A model generated the notes under the pieces. It was not told the DNA's origin. It made no database searches and saw only the letters and a program-made list of their open reading frames with translations. This document shows positions 31,374 through 40,312 of a stretch of 64,000 nucleotides of DNA, in pieces. The position numbers were made by a program, and so were the translations under genes. Numbering within the stretch: the stretch's first letter is position 1; the number at the start of each line of letters is the position of its first letter. The stretch is from Euglena gracilis (taxonomy: Eukaryota > Euglenida > Euglenophyceae > Euglenales): positions 41,114,426 to 41,178,425 of the forward strand of contig CP154955.1 in the NCBI GenBank assembly GCA_039621445.1, given 5' to 3'.

Positions 31374-32728
31374 CCTCGTCTTCCTTGGCCCTCCTCCAAG
31401 GTCTCCCCATTCCCGCCATCGAGGCCCCCAACCGCCCCCTCCTCACCGCTCCCCCGCCGCCACCCAGCGACACCACCGACGACGACACCTCTTCCCAAGG
31501 CCCCACGAAGAAGAGGAAGTTCACTTCATTGAGTGAAAGGCCTGCCGAGTGGCGAGCCAAGTACGAGGAGTGGAAGGCGGTGCTGAAGGATCCACGAGAA
31601 GCAGGACGAGGACAAGCCATGTACGAATCATGGGACCCGGACCTGCAGAACCAGGTCTGGGCCTCGTGCGGCCCCCAGCGGCGGAGCATCATCCAAGAAT
31701 GGCAAGAAGCCGCAGCAGCCCAGAACGTCGAGCGCCCCGCGGACCTCGAGCGCCAGACGCATGACTGGCATGAAGGTGCCAGGATCGGGGAGGCCGATCA
31801 CCCCGGTCCAAGGCGCCACCCCCACGGCCCCCACCAGGGCCACCAACCCTCCGGGAGCCACGTCCCCGGAGCGAGACCGAGCCAAGTCCGGGCGGGTGGC
31901 AGGCAGCGTGGTGCCTGTGCCCCGCCAACCCCGTCCGCAGGGGAGCAAGCGAAGCGGGATTTGCCCCGGCCCCAAGCCCCTTGGCGACCCAACAGGGAAG
32001 CGGCCCGTGGGCGCCGCCCTGGGGATTCTTTTTCTTCAGCAGCCATGAGATTTTCTAGACCCTCTCGCCCTGGGAGTGCGCAGGGCAACCCACCCCGAGG
32101 AGAAGAAAGAGACCGAAGAGACGAAGGTGTCGCATGGACACTGGTGCAGAGCCGGCGAGGGGCGGCACTGCACAAGGAGATCAAAAGGATGGCGGACAGC
32201 ATCTCCGCCCTCAGCAAGGAGCTGAAGAAGCTACAAGAAAAATGCCAAGCTCAACGCCACTTTCGGGGGGAGTCGGAGCCCCCAACCACATCGAGACCAT
32301 CGCGGAGAGGAGAGAGAGAGAGAGAGAGGGAGGCAAGGGCCGGCCCCCCTCCGATCCCCTCTCATCCCAACCCGTGGGATCCCCTGCGAGGCCATCGTCG
32401 CGGCGGACGGCGGCGGCAGCGGCGGCAGCAGGAGACGACGACCAGCACGGACGCGGAGGCGGCGACATCGCAGGTGTGCCACCCCCGGCCTGCCGGAGCT
32501 GGTATCTCCGGCCCTCCAGTTCGGGCCGCATCGGCTGGAGGTGGGCGTGCAACCCGTGCGAGGCTTCCCCCCTCTGCGGCGCCCCCCCCACCTCCCTCCC
32601 CATCCCCTCCCATCCCCACCCCCACCCACACCCAGAATACCCCGTCCATACCAATCAAGAAGAGAGATTTCCGCAGTTCCTGCGGCTCGGGGAGCTTTCC
32701 CCGGGGTCCACTCAGAATTGCCTGGTGA
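31374..32728 (+). CDS. PLE-A ORF1, C-terminal part (PAEW domain, GEAxxPGP motif, coiled coil)
   Basis: It continues the frame cut at 26823. After a Pro/Ser linker and a KKRKF basic patch comes a compact Trp-rich domain (RPAEWRAKYEEWKAVLK ... SWDPDLQNQVWASC ... RRSIIQEWQEAA), shared with PLE-B at about 40035-40220. Then come HDWHEGARIGEADHPGP (about 31768), a basic Pro/Gly-rich linker and a predicted coiled coil, SISALSKELKKLQEKCQAQR (about 32197). Near 32300 and 32665 are short GA tracts at which copies 2 and 3 are truncated. The frame ends at 32726, while the endonuclease continues in another frame. An RNA-binding or structural role is guessed from position and composition only. Confidence 0.6.
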
Positions 32729-33470
32729 GGTTTCTCGCACCCCCAGGCCTCCCCCCGAGCGCCCTCCTGGGCAACCCCCTTCCCGAAGGCCCCCCAGGCC
32801 GTCCCACTCCCGGGATGACCGCGCCCTCCCCATCGCCGAGCCCTACGACAAGCATGACCCCCAGCCGTCCCGCCACCGCCGCAACGAGGGGCAGTGGAGC
32901 TGGCAGGACCACCTTCAGTGGATGCAGCGCAGCTGGGGGCGGCAATCCTGGCGCAACAAGACCATGCGCAAGGTCCTGCAGCTCCGCTCTTCCGACCCAG
33001 CCAATGCCGCCGTGGATTGGGGCAACGTGGCCGCCCTGTGGGACGCCCCTGGCTGGATTTACGCCCTCTTCCACTTCCCCACGGGGCGGCTCTACGTCGG
33101 GCAGACCACGCGGAAGGTCTACAAGCGGACCAAGGAGCACTGGTGGAGCCGAGGGCGCTGCGCCGACGCCCTGCACGACGCCCTGGCCAACGACCCCACC
33201 CCCTTCTCCTTCCTCATGATCCCCATCGAGAGGCTCCCCTCACCCGACAGCTTCCCCCGGGCTGACCGCCGCGCCCTCGCCCGCCGGGATGCCCTCGCCC
33301 GTGAGCGCAAGTGGGTGGGCCTCCTCAACTCCATGTGGCCCCACGGCTTCAACGCCGCCTACCCCGGCTTCCCCGTCAGCCGGAAGGCGCTCCGCCGCCA
33401 GCACACACCCTCCCCAGCCCCGACCCCGCCCCCACATCCCAAGGCGACCCTCCGCCCAGCCCTGACTTAG
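32541..33470 (+). CDS. PLE-A GIY-YIG endonuclease, upstream of RT
   Basis: The domain lies at about 33045-33370. GWIYALFHFPTGRLYVGQT corresponds to the GIY and YIG halves. It is followed by KRTKEHWW (the Arg/His region), FLMIPIE, and ARERKWVGLLNSMWPHGFN with the terminal Glu and Asn positions of the family. It would nick the target or RNA-primed DNA. Its frame differs from both ORF1 and the RT, so one frameshift lies on each side, either programmed or mutational. Classical Penelope elements carry GIY-YIG after the RT. Placement before it matches the N-terminal-endonuclease PLE branch (Naiad/Chlamys type, from memory). The true start is not determinable, because several frames are open in this GC-rich DNA. 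Confidence 0.82.
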   Translation: MGVQPVRGFPPLRRPPHLPPHPLPSPPPPTPRIPRPYQSRREISAVPAARGAFPGVHSELPGEVSRTPRPPPERPPGQPPSRRPPRPSHSRDDRALPIAEPYDKHDPQPSRHRRNEGQWSWQDHLQWMQRSWGRQSWRNKTMRKVLQLRSSDPANAAVDWGNVAALWDAPGWIYALFHFPTGRLYVGQTTRKVYKRTKEHWWSRGRCADALHDALANDPTPFSFLMIPIERLPSPDSFPRADRRALARRDALARERKWVGLLNSMWPHGFNAAYPGFPVSRKALRRQHTPSPAPTPPPHPKATLRPALT

Positions 33471-36232
33471 CCAAGTGGCTCCGCCGCTGCCACCAAGGGG
33501 ACTCCAGCGCCCTGGCGGAGGCACGCTCCTGGGGCAAGGCGCGGTTGTGTTCCACCCTGGACTGGCTGCAACAGCACGTCCCAGACGACGAGCGGCGCTC
33601 CGGCCACCTCTCCCTGGAGTGCAAGCTGGTGGAGCTCATCAAGGCGAAGAGGAAGGAGGCCCCCGAGCGGCAGTTCCTGAAGTTCTCCTACTCCAACAAC
33701 GGCGCCCGCCACCTGGAGCTGCGCAAGGTGTTGCGGGAGGAGGCCGTCTACAAGCTCCACCCCAACCCGGACGTCGCCGCCGCCATCATGGTCTGCGACA
33801 AGTTCGCCCCGCAGTGGCAGGCGTGGCTGTGCAACTACGCCCAGGTCTCCAGCGAGCTGGACGTGGCCGCCGCGCAGGCCGACGACCTCGAGGGCTGCCA
33901 GTGTCACACGGCCCTCCGCCGGAAGGAGCCGGCGGCCTTCCACGAGGGCCACGTGGTGAGCAACGAGTCCGAGCTGCTGCGGTGGTCGTACCTGCAAACC
34001 CTGGCGGCCAAGGGCAAGAAGTTCCGGCTGGAGGGCCCCCCCGACACCGTCCTCCACGACCTCCGCCGGGCGCTGAACCAGTACACCGAGTGGGCGGCGC
34101 GCAGCAACCCCACCGACGCCACCTACCTCCGGAAGCTGGGCGAGTGGGCCGATGCCGTGGAGGCCCGCTGCACCACCAACTGGCGGTGCTCGGCCGTCAG
34201 AGAAGAGCTGGTGCCCGCCGGCTTCCCCGGCCTTTCACAGCAAATGCGGGAGGCCCACCAGGTCCTCGTCTTCCTCCACGACGACCGGGCCCCCCATGGC
34301 CTGATGTTCGTCTGCAAGCGGTGGTACCAGAAGCAGATGGCCACCTACCTGGCGGACTCCACCGTGTTCGAGGACGTGACCGACACCTGGAGGGAGGTGG
34401 TTGCCCGGCTATCAGAGGTCAACCAGCGGCTGCACTTCCCCACAGGCGCCGGCGTCGTGTATAACTACGGCATATGGAAGCCGGCGAAGAAGAAGTTCCG
34501 GTTTATCGCCGGGACGCGCAAGAACCACGACCCCGACCCCGGGTCCCCCGCCCCCGCCTCTGAGTCCGCCCCCGCCTCCGCCCCCACCGCCTCCAAGGAG
34601 CCCCCCCGGCAGCCCCTCTACGCCCTGAGCAAGGCCTTGGTGTCGCTCCTAAAGCACATCGAGGCTGCCCTCCGGGAAAAGGATGAGCGGCGGCAGCAGC
34701 AGGAGGGCATCAAGGCGTTCTGGGGAATCGACAGTGTGGAGTCCTTCGTCCGGATGGTCCGTACCCACTCCAAGGACATCCTGGCGGGGGGCTTGGAGAC
34801 GGCGGACTTCACGACAATGTACACGGCCTTCACCTTCGACGCCATCATCGAGCGGACCATGGAGTCGGCCAAGGAGGCCTGGGCCTTCGTGCGGGAGACC
34901 AAGACCCCCGCAGGAGTGGACCCCGCCACCCCACCGTCCCTCACCATCGGCGGCTGGTCGTGGGATGGCCTCGGCTACTCCTTGGATGATCTGAAGGAGC
35001 TGGTGGCTGTGGCGGTGCAGAACAACTACACCTGCAACGGCGGAAGGGTCCGGCGCCAGATCCGGGGCATGCCCATGGGCCTCCCCCCGGCCCCGCAGCT
35101 GGCCAACCTGGCCTGCTACCCCGTGGAGCGCGACCACATGTACGCCCTCCCTCCCCAGCTCCGGTCCTCCGCCGTGTCCCGATACATCGACGACATCGTC
35201 CACCCCACCACCATGCCCCTCCCCTCGGCAGCCGAGTACGGTATGGAGTACAAGACCACGGGCTCTGGCGAGTCCGTGGTGTGCCTGGGCGTCCGGGTGT
35301 ACATCCAATGCCATTCCAACGGGGACCGTGTGGTCCACACCACCGTCCACGACCGGGAGGAGGAGTACCCCCACCACATCGTCCGCTACCCCCTGGCCAC
35401 CACCACCGCCCCCACCGAGCAGCTGGGCGGGGTCATCATGGGCCGCCTGGAGTTCGCCCGGATGGCCTGCAGCCACATGGGGGATTTCAAGCAGTCCGTG
35501 GCCAACGTCTTCCGCAACGCCATCTGGCGGGGGTACTCCCGTCGGCTGGTGCAGTCGGTGTGGAGCCGCTTCCTCTTCCAGCGCTGGCACGCCACCGACA
35601 TCCGCGTCCGTGAGCTCCGCACCTGGTTTTCCAAGGTGTGGAAGTGGCTACAGCCCACGCCCCACACTCCCCCAGCCCCATGGGCCACAGCCCTGCCCCT
35701 CGATGAGGCCCATGCCCCCTCCCAGGCCGACTTTCTCTCTGTCTTCGGCCACCCCACCCCCCCCCTCCCCGGGGGCATCGACGACCTGCTGGCCGAGATG
35801 ACGCCGCCCCCTTCCCCCTCCGCCTCCCAGCCCTCCGACGGGGGCGTGATGATCATCGACCGGGAGGCCCACGTGCGCCACGGCAAGCAGCAGGCCCCGA
35901 GAGGAGCGTCCCGATCCGTCCACTGGCCAGGGCTCAGAGAGGGGGACGCCCCAGAGGTGAGGTGCGCCCAATCCGTGAGCAGCAAGGGCAAGGACCCGGG
36001 GGTGATGCCGCCAAGGATCTCAGCCCCAGGGAGCCGGGGAGAGCCTCTACCAATCAATCACGAGGAGTCGGACGCCCCAAACAGCCGCAGCACCAGGCCG
36101 GCCCACACCGGGGCGGGGTTTACACCGGGCAGTGAACCGGGACGCCGCCAAGGATCCCGCCCCCGGGGAGCCCGGGCGGGCCTGAGGACAGCGAGGGGGA
36201 CGCCCCGAGCCACGGACTGGCCCACACCGTGA
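33311..36232 (+). CDS. PLE-A reverse transcriptase
   Basis: The frame is open for 973 codons; the coding part probably begins near 33430 after the endonuclease. The N-terminal half is Penelope-like, with a KKKFRFIAGTRKNHDP segment before the fingers/palm. RT motif A is ADFTTMYTAF (about 34803), motif B is RQIRGMPMGLPPAPQLANL (about 35050-35110) and motif C is SRYIDDIVHP (35177-35206). The GMPMG-PPAPQLAN pattern is PLE/TERT-like rather than LTR-like. After the thumb (RVRELRTWFSKVWKWL) the tail has GIDDLLAEMTPPPSPS, also found in PLE-B. From about 35990 the frame runs into the repeat units that precede the next ORF1 copy and ends at a TGA at 36230. All catalytic aspartates are present. Confidence 0.88.
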   Translation: MGGPPQLHVAPRLQRRLPRLPRQPEGAPPPAHTLPSPDPAPTSQGDPPPSPDLAKWLRRCHQGDSSALAEARSWGKARLCSTLDWLQQHVPDDERRSGHLSLECKLVELIKAKRKEAPERQFLKFSYSNNGARHLELRKVLREEAVYKLHPNPDVAAAIMVCDKFAPQWQAWLCNYAQVSSELDVAAAQADDLEGCQCHTALRRKEPAAFHEGHVVSNESELLRWSYLQTLAAKGKKFRLEGPPDTVLHDLRRALNQYTEWAARSNPTDATYLRKLGEWADAVEARCTTNWRCSAVREELVPAGFPGLSQQMREAHQVLVFLHDDRAPHGLMFVCKRWYQKQMATYLADSTVFEDVTDTWREVVARLSEVNQRLHFPTGAGVVYNYGIWKPAKKKFRFIAGTRKNHDPDPGSPAPASESAPASAPTASKEPPRQPLYALSKALVSLLKHIEAALREKDERRQQQEGIKAFWGIDSVESFVRMVRTHSKDILAGGLETADFTTMYTAFTFDAIIERTMESAKEAWAFVRETKTPAGVDPATPPSLTIGGWSWDGLGYSLDDLKELVAVAVQNNYTCNGGRVRRQIRGMPMGLPPAPQLANLACYPVERDHMYALPPQLRSSAVSRYIDDIVHPTTMPLPSAAEYGMEYKTTGSGESVVCLGVRVYIQCHSNGDRVVHTTVHDREEEYPHHIVRYPLATTTAPTEQLGGVIMGRLEFARMACSHMGDFKQSVANVFRNAIWRGYSRRLVQSVWSRFLFQRWHATDIRVRELRTWFSKVWKWLQPTPHTPPAPWATALPLDEAHAPSQADFLSVFGHPTPPLPGGIDDLLAEMTPPPSPSASQPSDGGVMIIDREAHVRHGKQQAPRGASRSVHWPGLREGDAPEVRCAQSVSSKGKDPGVMPPRISAPGSRGEPLPINHEESDAPNSRSTRPAHTGAGFTPGSEPGRRQGSRPRGARAGLRTARGTPRATDWPTP

Positions 36233-36460
36233 CGGGGTTTACGTCGCGCTGTGAACTCGGGGTGACGCCGCCAAGGATCTCAGCCCCAGGGAGCCCGGGC
36301 GGGTCCGTGATCGTGCTGCCAGAACCGGCCTCAGAACCGAGGGGGGACGCCCCATGCGACAGGCTGGCCCACACCGGAGCGGGGTTTACGCTGGGCGGTG
36401 AACCGGGGGTGACGCCGCCAAGGATCCCGCCCCCGGGGAGCCCGGGCGGGCCTGAGAGTT
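35985..36460. repeat. PLE-A junction repeats, 119-147 bp units
   Basis: Units anchored by GCCCACACCG at 36101, 36220 and 36367 each contain GGGGTTTAC, GACGCCGCCAAGGATC and a GC-rich hairpin around CCCGGGCGGG. A partial unit lies near 35990. The same unit opens the first ORF1 copy at about 26295. In frame they read HTGAGFT-G-EPGVTPPRI-PGSPGG. They lie exactly where one PLE-A copy ends and the next begins. Confidence 0.75.
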
Positions 36461-38181
36461 GCCAGCCCACGGCCATGGAGACGGAGACGGACGCCCTCGA
36501 GGGGGTTGCAGCGCAGCCAAGCACCGCCTCCCAATCCCCCAGCGCCCCAACGGTCCCCACAGCCTCCCAAGGCCCCCCTCTCTCCAACCCGGACTCTGCC
36601 TCCCCAACCCCAGGCCTCCCCCCACCCACCCGTGAGGTCCTCCAGGAGCGGGTCGTCATCGTCGAGAGACAGGTCCCCGTTCCCGTGCGGGAGCCCGTCT
36701 TCGTGGATCGGGTCATCGAGCGGGTGGTCCCGGTCCCCGTGCAAGTCCCCGTGGAGGTACGGGTCCCCATGCCCGTCCCCGTCCCCGTGGAGGTTCGGGT
36801 ACCCATCCCCATCTACCTCCCTCCCTCCGCGCCACAAGCCCCCTCCATCGTGCAGAATGTGCATCTCAACGCACTCACCATCGGCCCCTCCTCCTCCTCG
36901 TCTTCCTTGGCCCTCCTCCAAGGTCTCCCCATTCCCGCCATCGAGGCCCCCAACCGCCTCCTCCTCACCGCTCCCCCGCCGCCACCCAGCGACACCACCG
37001 ACGACGACACCTCTTCCCAAGGCCCCACGAAGAAAAGGAAGTTCACTTCATTGAGTGAAAGGCCTGCCGAGTGGCGAGCCAAGTACGAGGAGTGGAAGGC
37101 GGTGCTGAAGGATCCACGAGAAGCAGGACGAGGACAAGCCATGTACGAATCATGGGACCCGGACCTGCAGAACCAGGTCTGGGCCTCGTGCGGCCCCCAG
37201 CGGCGGAGCATCATCCAAGAATGGCAAGAAGCCGCAGCAGCCCAGAACGTCGAGCGCCCCGCGGACCTCGAGCGCCAGACGCATGACTGGCATGAAGGTG
37301 CCAGGATCGGGGAGGCCGATCACCCCGGTCCAAGGCGCCACCCCCACGGCCCCCACCAGGGCCACCAACCCTCCGGGAGCCACGTCCCCGGAGCGAGACC
37401 GAGCCAAGTCCGGGCGGGTGGCAGGCAGCGTGGTGCCTGTGCCCCGCCAACCCCGTCCGCAGGGGAGCAAGCGAAGCGGGATTTGCCCCGGCCCCAAGCC
37501 CCTTGGCGACCCAACAGGGAAGCGGCCCGTGGGCGCCGCCCTGGGGATTCTTTTTCTTCAGCAGCCATGAGATTTTCTAGACCCTCTCGCCCTGGGAGTG
37601 CGCAGGGCAACCCACCCCGAGGAGAAGAAAGAGACCGAAGAGACGAAGGTGTCGCATGGACACTGGTGCAGAGCCGGCGAGGGGCGGCACTGCACAAGGA
37701 GATCAAAAGGATGGCGGACAGCATCTCCGCCCTCAGCAAGGAGCTGAAGAAGCTACAAGAAAAATGCCAAGCTCAACGCCACTTTCGGGGGGAGTCGGAG
37801 CCCCCAACCACATCGAGACCATCGCGGAGAGGAGAGAGAGAGAGAGAGAGGGAGGCAAGGGCCGGCCCCCCTCCGATCCCCTCTCATCCCAACCCGTGGG
37901 ATCCCCTGCGAGGCCATCGTCGCGGCGGACGGCGGCGGCAGCGGCGGCAGCAGGAGACGACGACCAGCACGGACGCGGAGGCGGCGACATCGCAGGTGTG
38001 CCACCCCCTGCCTGCCGGAGCTGGTATCTCCGGCCCTCCAGTTCGGGCCGCACCGGCTGGAGGTGGGCGTGCAACCCGTGCGAGGCCTCCCCCCTCTGCG
38101 GCGCCCCCCCACCTCCCTCCCCATCCCCTCCCATCCCCACCCCCACCCACACCCAGAATACCCCGTCCATACCAATCAAGA

Positions 38182-38185
<4 letters not shown>
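36317..38185 (+). CDS. PLE-A ORF1, second uninterrupted copy, truncated at a GA tract
   Basis: Nearly identical to 26246-26823 plus 31374-32665, with a handful of substitutions. It shows the complete ORF1 without the DIRS element: VPVPV repeats (36640-36830), the basic KKRKF patch, the PAEW domain (37055-37250), HDWHEGARIGEADHPGP (37290) and a coiled coil (37720-37780). At 38185 the match ends in a GA microsatellite, where the first copy continues to the endonuclease. It may be the 5' part of a second tandem element that lost its rest, or the downstream half of a long terminal direct repeat of PLE-A. Confidence 0.7.
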
Positions 38186-38214
<29 letters not shown>

Positions 38215-38227
38215 GAGAGAGAGAGAG

Positions 38228-38279
<52 letters not shown>
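38182..38279. repeat. (GA)n microsatellite joining PLE-A to PLE-B
   Basis: About 95 bases of GA with a few interruptions, immediately after the AATCAAGAAGAGAG of PLE-A ORF1 and immediately before the RT tail of PLE-B. Confidence 0.95.
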
Positions 38280-38280
<1 letters not shown>

Positions 38281-38660
38281 ACCAGCCGGGCGTGGTTCCT
38301 GGGGCGGTACTGGGACGCGGAATCCGTCACCACGCGGGAACTTCGGGCGTGGTTCCACGACGCGTGGCGAAAGGTGACGGAGGCGGAGGAGGGGGGACAG
38401 CGCAGGCCGGCCCCCAAGTGGCCAACGTGGGAAGCCCGCGTACCACTGCCGCGGGACAGTGGTAGGGGAACACCACAGCACCCACCACCGCGGGACGCAG
38501 CAGGGCACCAGGCAGCATGTGAGGGGACCCCCCAGCCCCAAGCAGCACAACGGGAGCCCATCGACGACCTCATCGACCTCACCACGCCACCGGGGTCCCC
38601 GCCACATGCAAGCCCAGGCGACGGGGAGCTGCAGGGCGGCACCTCGCAACCAGCCAGCAG
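38280..38660 (+). pseudogene. PLE-B reverse transcriptase, C-terminal tail only
   Basis: SRAWFLGRYWDAE and TTRELRAWFHDAW align with the PLE-A RT tail (SRFLFQRWHATD, RVRELRTWFSKVW). It is followed by PIDDLIDLTTPPGSP, matching GIDDLLAEMTPPPSPS in PLE-A. The palm, fingers and endonuclease are missing; the sequence starts at the GA microsatellite. It belongs to a second, clearly diverged PLE family. Confidence 0.72.
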
Positions 38661-40312
38661 CTACCGCCCGATGGCACCGCCGCTGATACCGTACCCCCTC
38701 CCACCGAGCGGCAGGGGAGGGGTGGGGCCAACCAGGACCGGACGACCAGGACAGAGGGGGGCAGGGCAGAAAGGCAACATACCGCCGAGAAGGCCGTGGT
38801 CTTCACCGGTGTACCCCACGCGGGGGGCTGCCAGCTCGTCGTCGACTTGGGCCGAAAAGGCTGTGCGATGGGGCTGTCCGCCTTCCGAGTCGCTGCCACT
38901 GCACGCTCCCGTCGCACAGGAGCGTACAGTGGAGGGCGCACTCTCCCCACGAGCACAGCCACTTCACGTCCCTGTCGCCGAAACACGGTGCACAGCGAGC
39001 ACACAGGAGCGGGAGGTGGCCGGCGCTTCCCCCACACCCACCACACAGACATCAGCGGCGACGCCAACCAGCCAGCAGCCGCCAACAACCACAGTGCAGC
39101 AGCCGCTGCAAGTGGTCCAAGTGCCCCAACCGTACCCGGTGCCGGTGCCGGTGCCCACCCCCTGTCCGGTGCCGGTGTACGTCGAGCGCGTGGTGCCGGT
39201 ACAGATCCCAGTGCCGTACCACGTACCCGTACCCGTGCCGGTGGTCGTGGAGCGCGCAGTGCCCACACCGTACCCGGTGCCGGTGCACGTGGAGCGCCTG
39301 GTGCCAGTGGAACGCCCCCCACCGCTGCCGTGGCTGGACACCGGGGCAGTGACCGCGCTGCTCCGGGGGGCGAGCGCACAGCTGCCCATGCCAGTCCAAC
39401 GCCTGATCCAAGCGGTCAGCAGCACCACCGGGCCGACGAGGGCCCGGTGGCAGCGGGAGATGGGGCGACCACAGCCTATACCCGGCGGAAGGAGCAGTGG
39501 ACCCCCAACGGGCACTGCTCATCGAAATGGTGCGATGGATCTGGCAGCAGCAACAGCAGCAGCAAGAGAGCCGCCACCTCACCCATCGCGCCACGCTGGC
39601 GATCGAAGACGCGCCCACCGCCGCCACACCCACAGCGCCCGCGGCAGGCACCACCCCGGCAGGAGCGGCACCACCACCAAGCAGAAACCTACCACCACCC
39701 GCAACGGAAGGGGCCAGCACCACCGCCACGCCAGCAGCACCACCAAGCAGCACCAGCCCCGCGCCCGCAGCAGCAGCAGCAAGCAGCACGCCGGCCCCAC
39801 CAACACCAACCACAAGCGCCACACCGCCACCGAGCGCCACCCCCACGCAGGAAGCACAAAGCACCACAACCACCGAGGAGGCACCGGCAAGAAGCGACCC
39901 CATGGCCACAGACCGACTCCTGGGCAACAAGCGCTCAGTGTCGGTGGTGGTGGAGGAGGCGGCCACACCACAGCCCACCGAAGGGGACGACGCCTCGCAG
40001 GCAACCCAACCAAGCCAACGCAAGAAGAGGCTGTACACGCGCTTGACCGAGTTGCCGGCGGAGTGGCGGGAGCAGTACGAGCGGTTCAAGGCCACGCCCA
40101 AAGCAAGCGACCGCCACGAGATGTGGCAGGGGTGGGACCAAAGCCTCCAAGACCAAGTGTGGGCAGCCGTCGCCGACAAGCGGAGGGACGAGATCCGCCG
40201 ATGGAAGGCGATGGAGAACGAAGGTCCACCAACCCAAGCAGAAGGCCAAGCCAGCAGCACACGAGAAGAGAGGCGGAGGTCCAACACCGGAGCGGAAGAG
40301 GAGGGTGGATAA
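38660..40312 (+). CDS. PLE-B ORF1 (VPVPV repeats and PAEW domain)
   Basis: It continues in the frame of the RT tail, then shifts frame near 39500. It carries a longer valine-proline repeat (about 39110-39315: VPVPVPTPCPVPVYVERVVP and VPVHVERLVPVE), a Gln run, a Pro/Ala/Thr linker, KKRLYTRL, and the PAEW domain ELPAEWREQYERFKAT ... WDQSLQDQVWAAV ... RRDEIRRWKAM. The domain order equals PLE-A ORF1, with moderate identity. A stop at 40310 separates it from HDWQEGHRIGEAKQPGP at 40322. The frame change and stop suggest decay, or a sequence that needs recoding. Confidence 0.6.

Noticed and set aside
31798-35590. Many long antisense frames opposite PLE-A, for example 34649-35590
   Set aside because: High GC at third positions opens shadow frames. 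Only the + strand frames contain the RT and GIY-YIG motifs in order.
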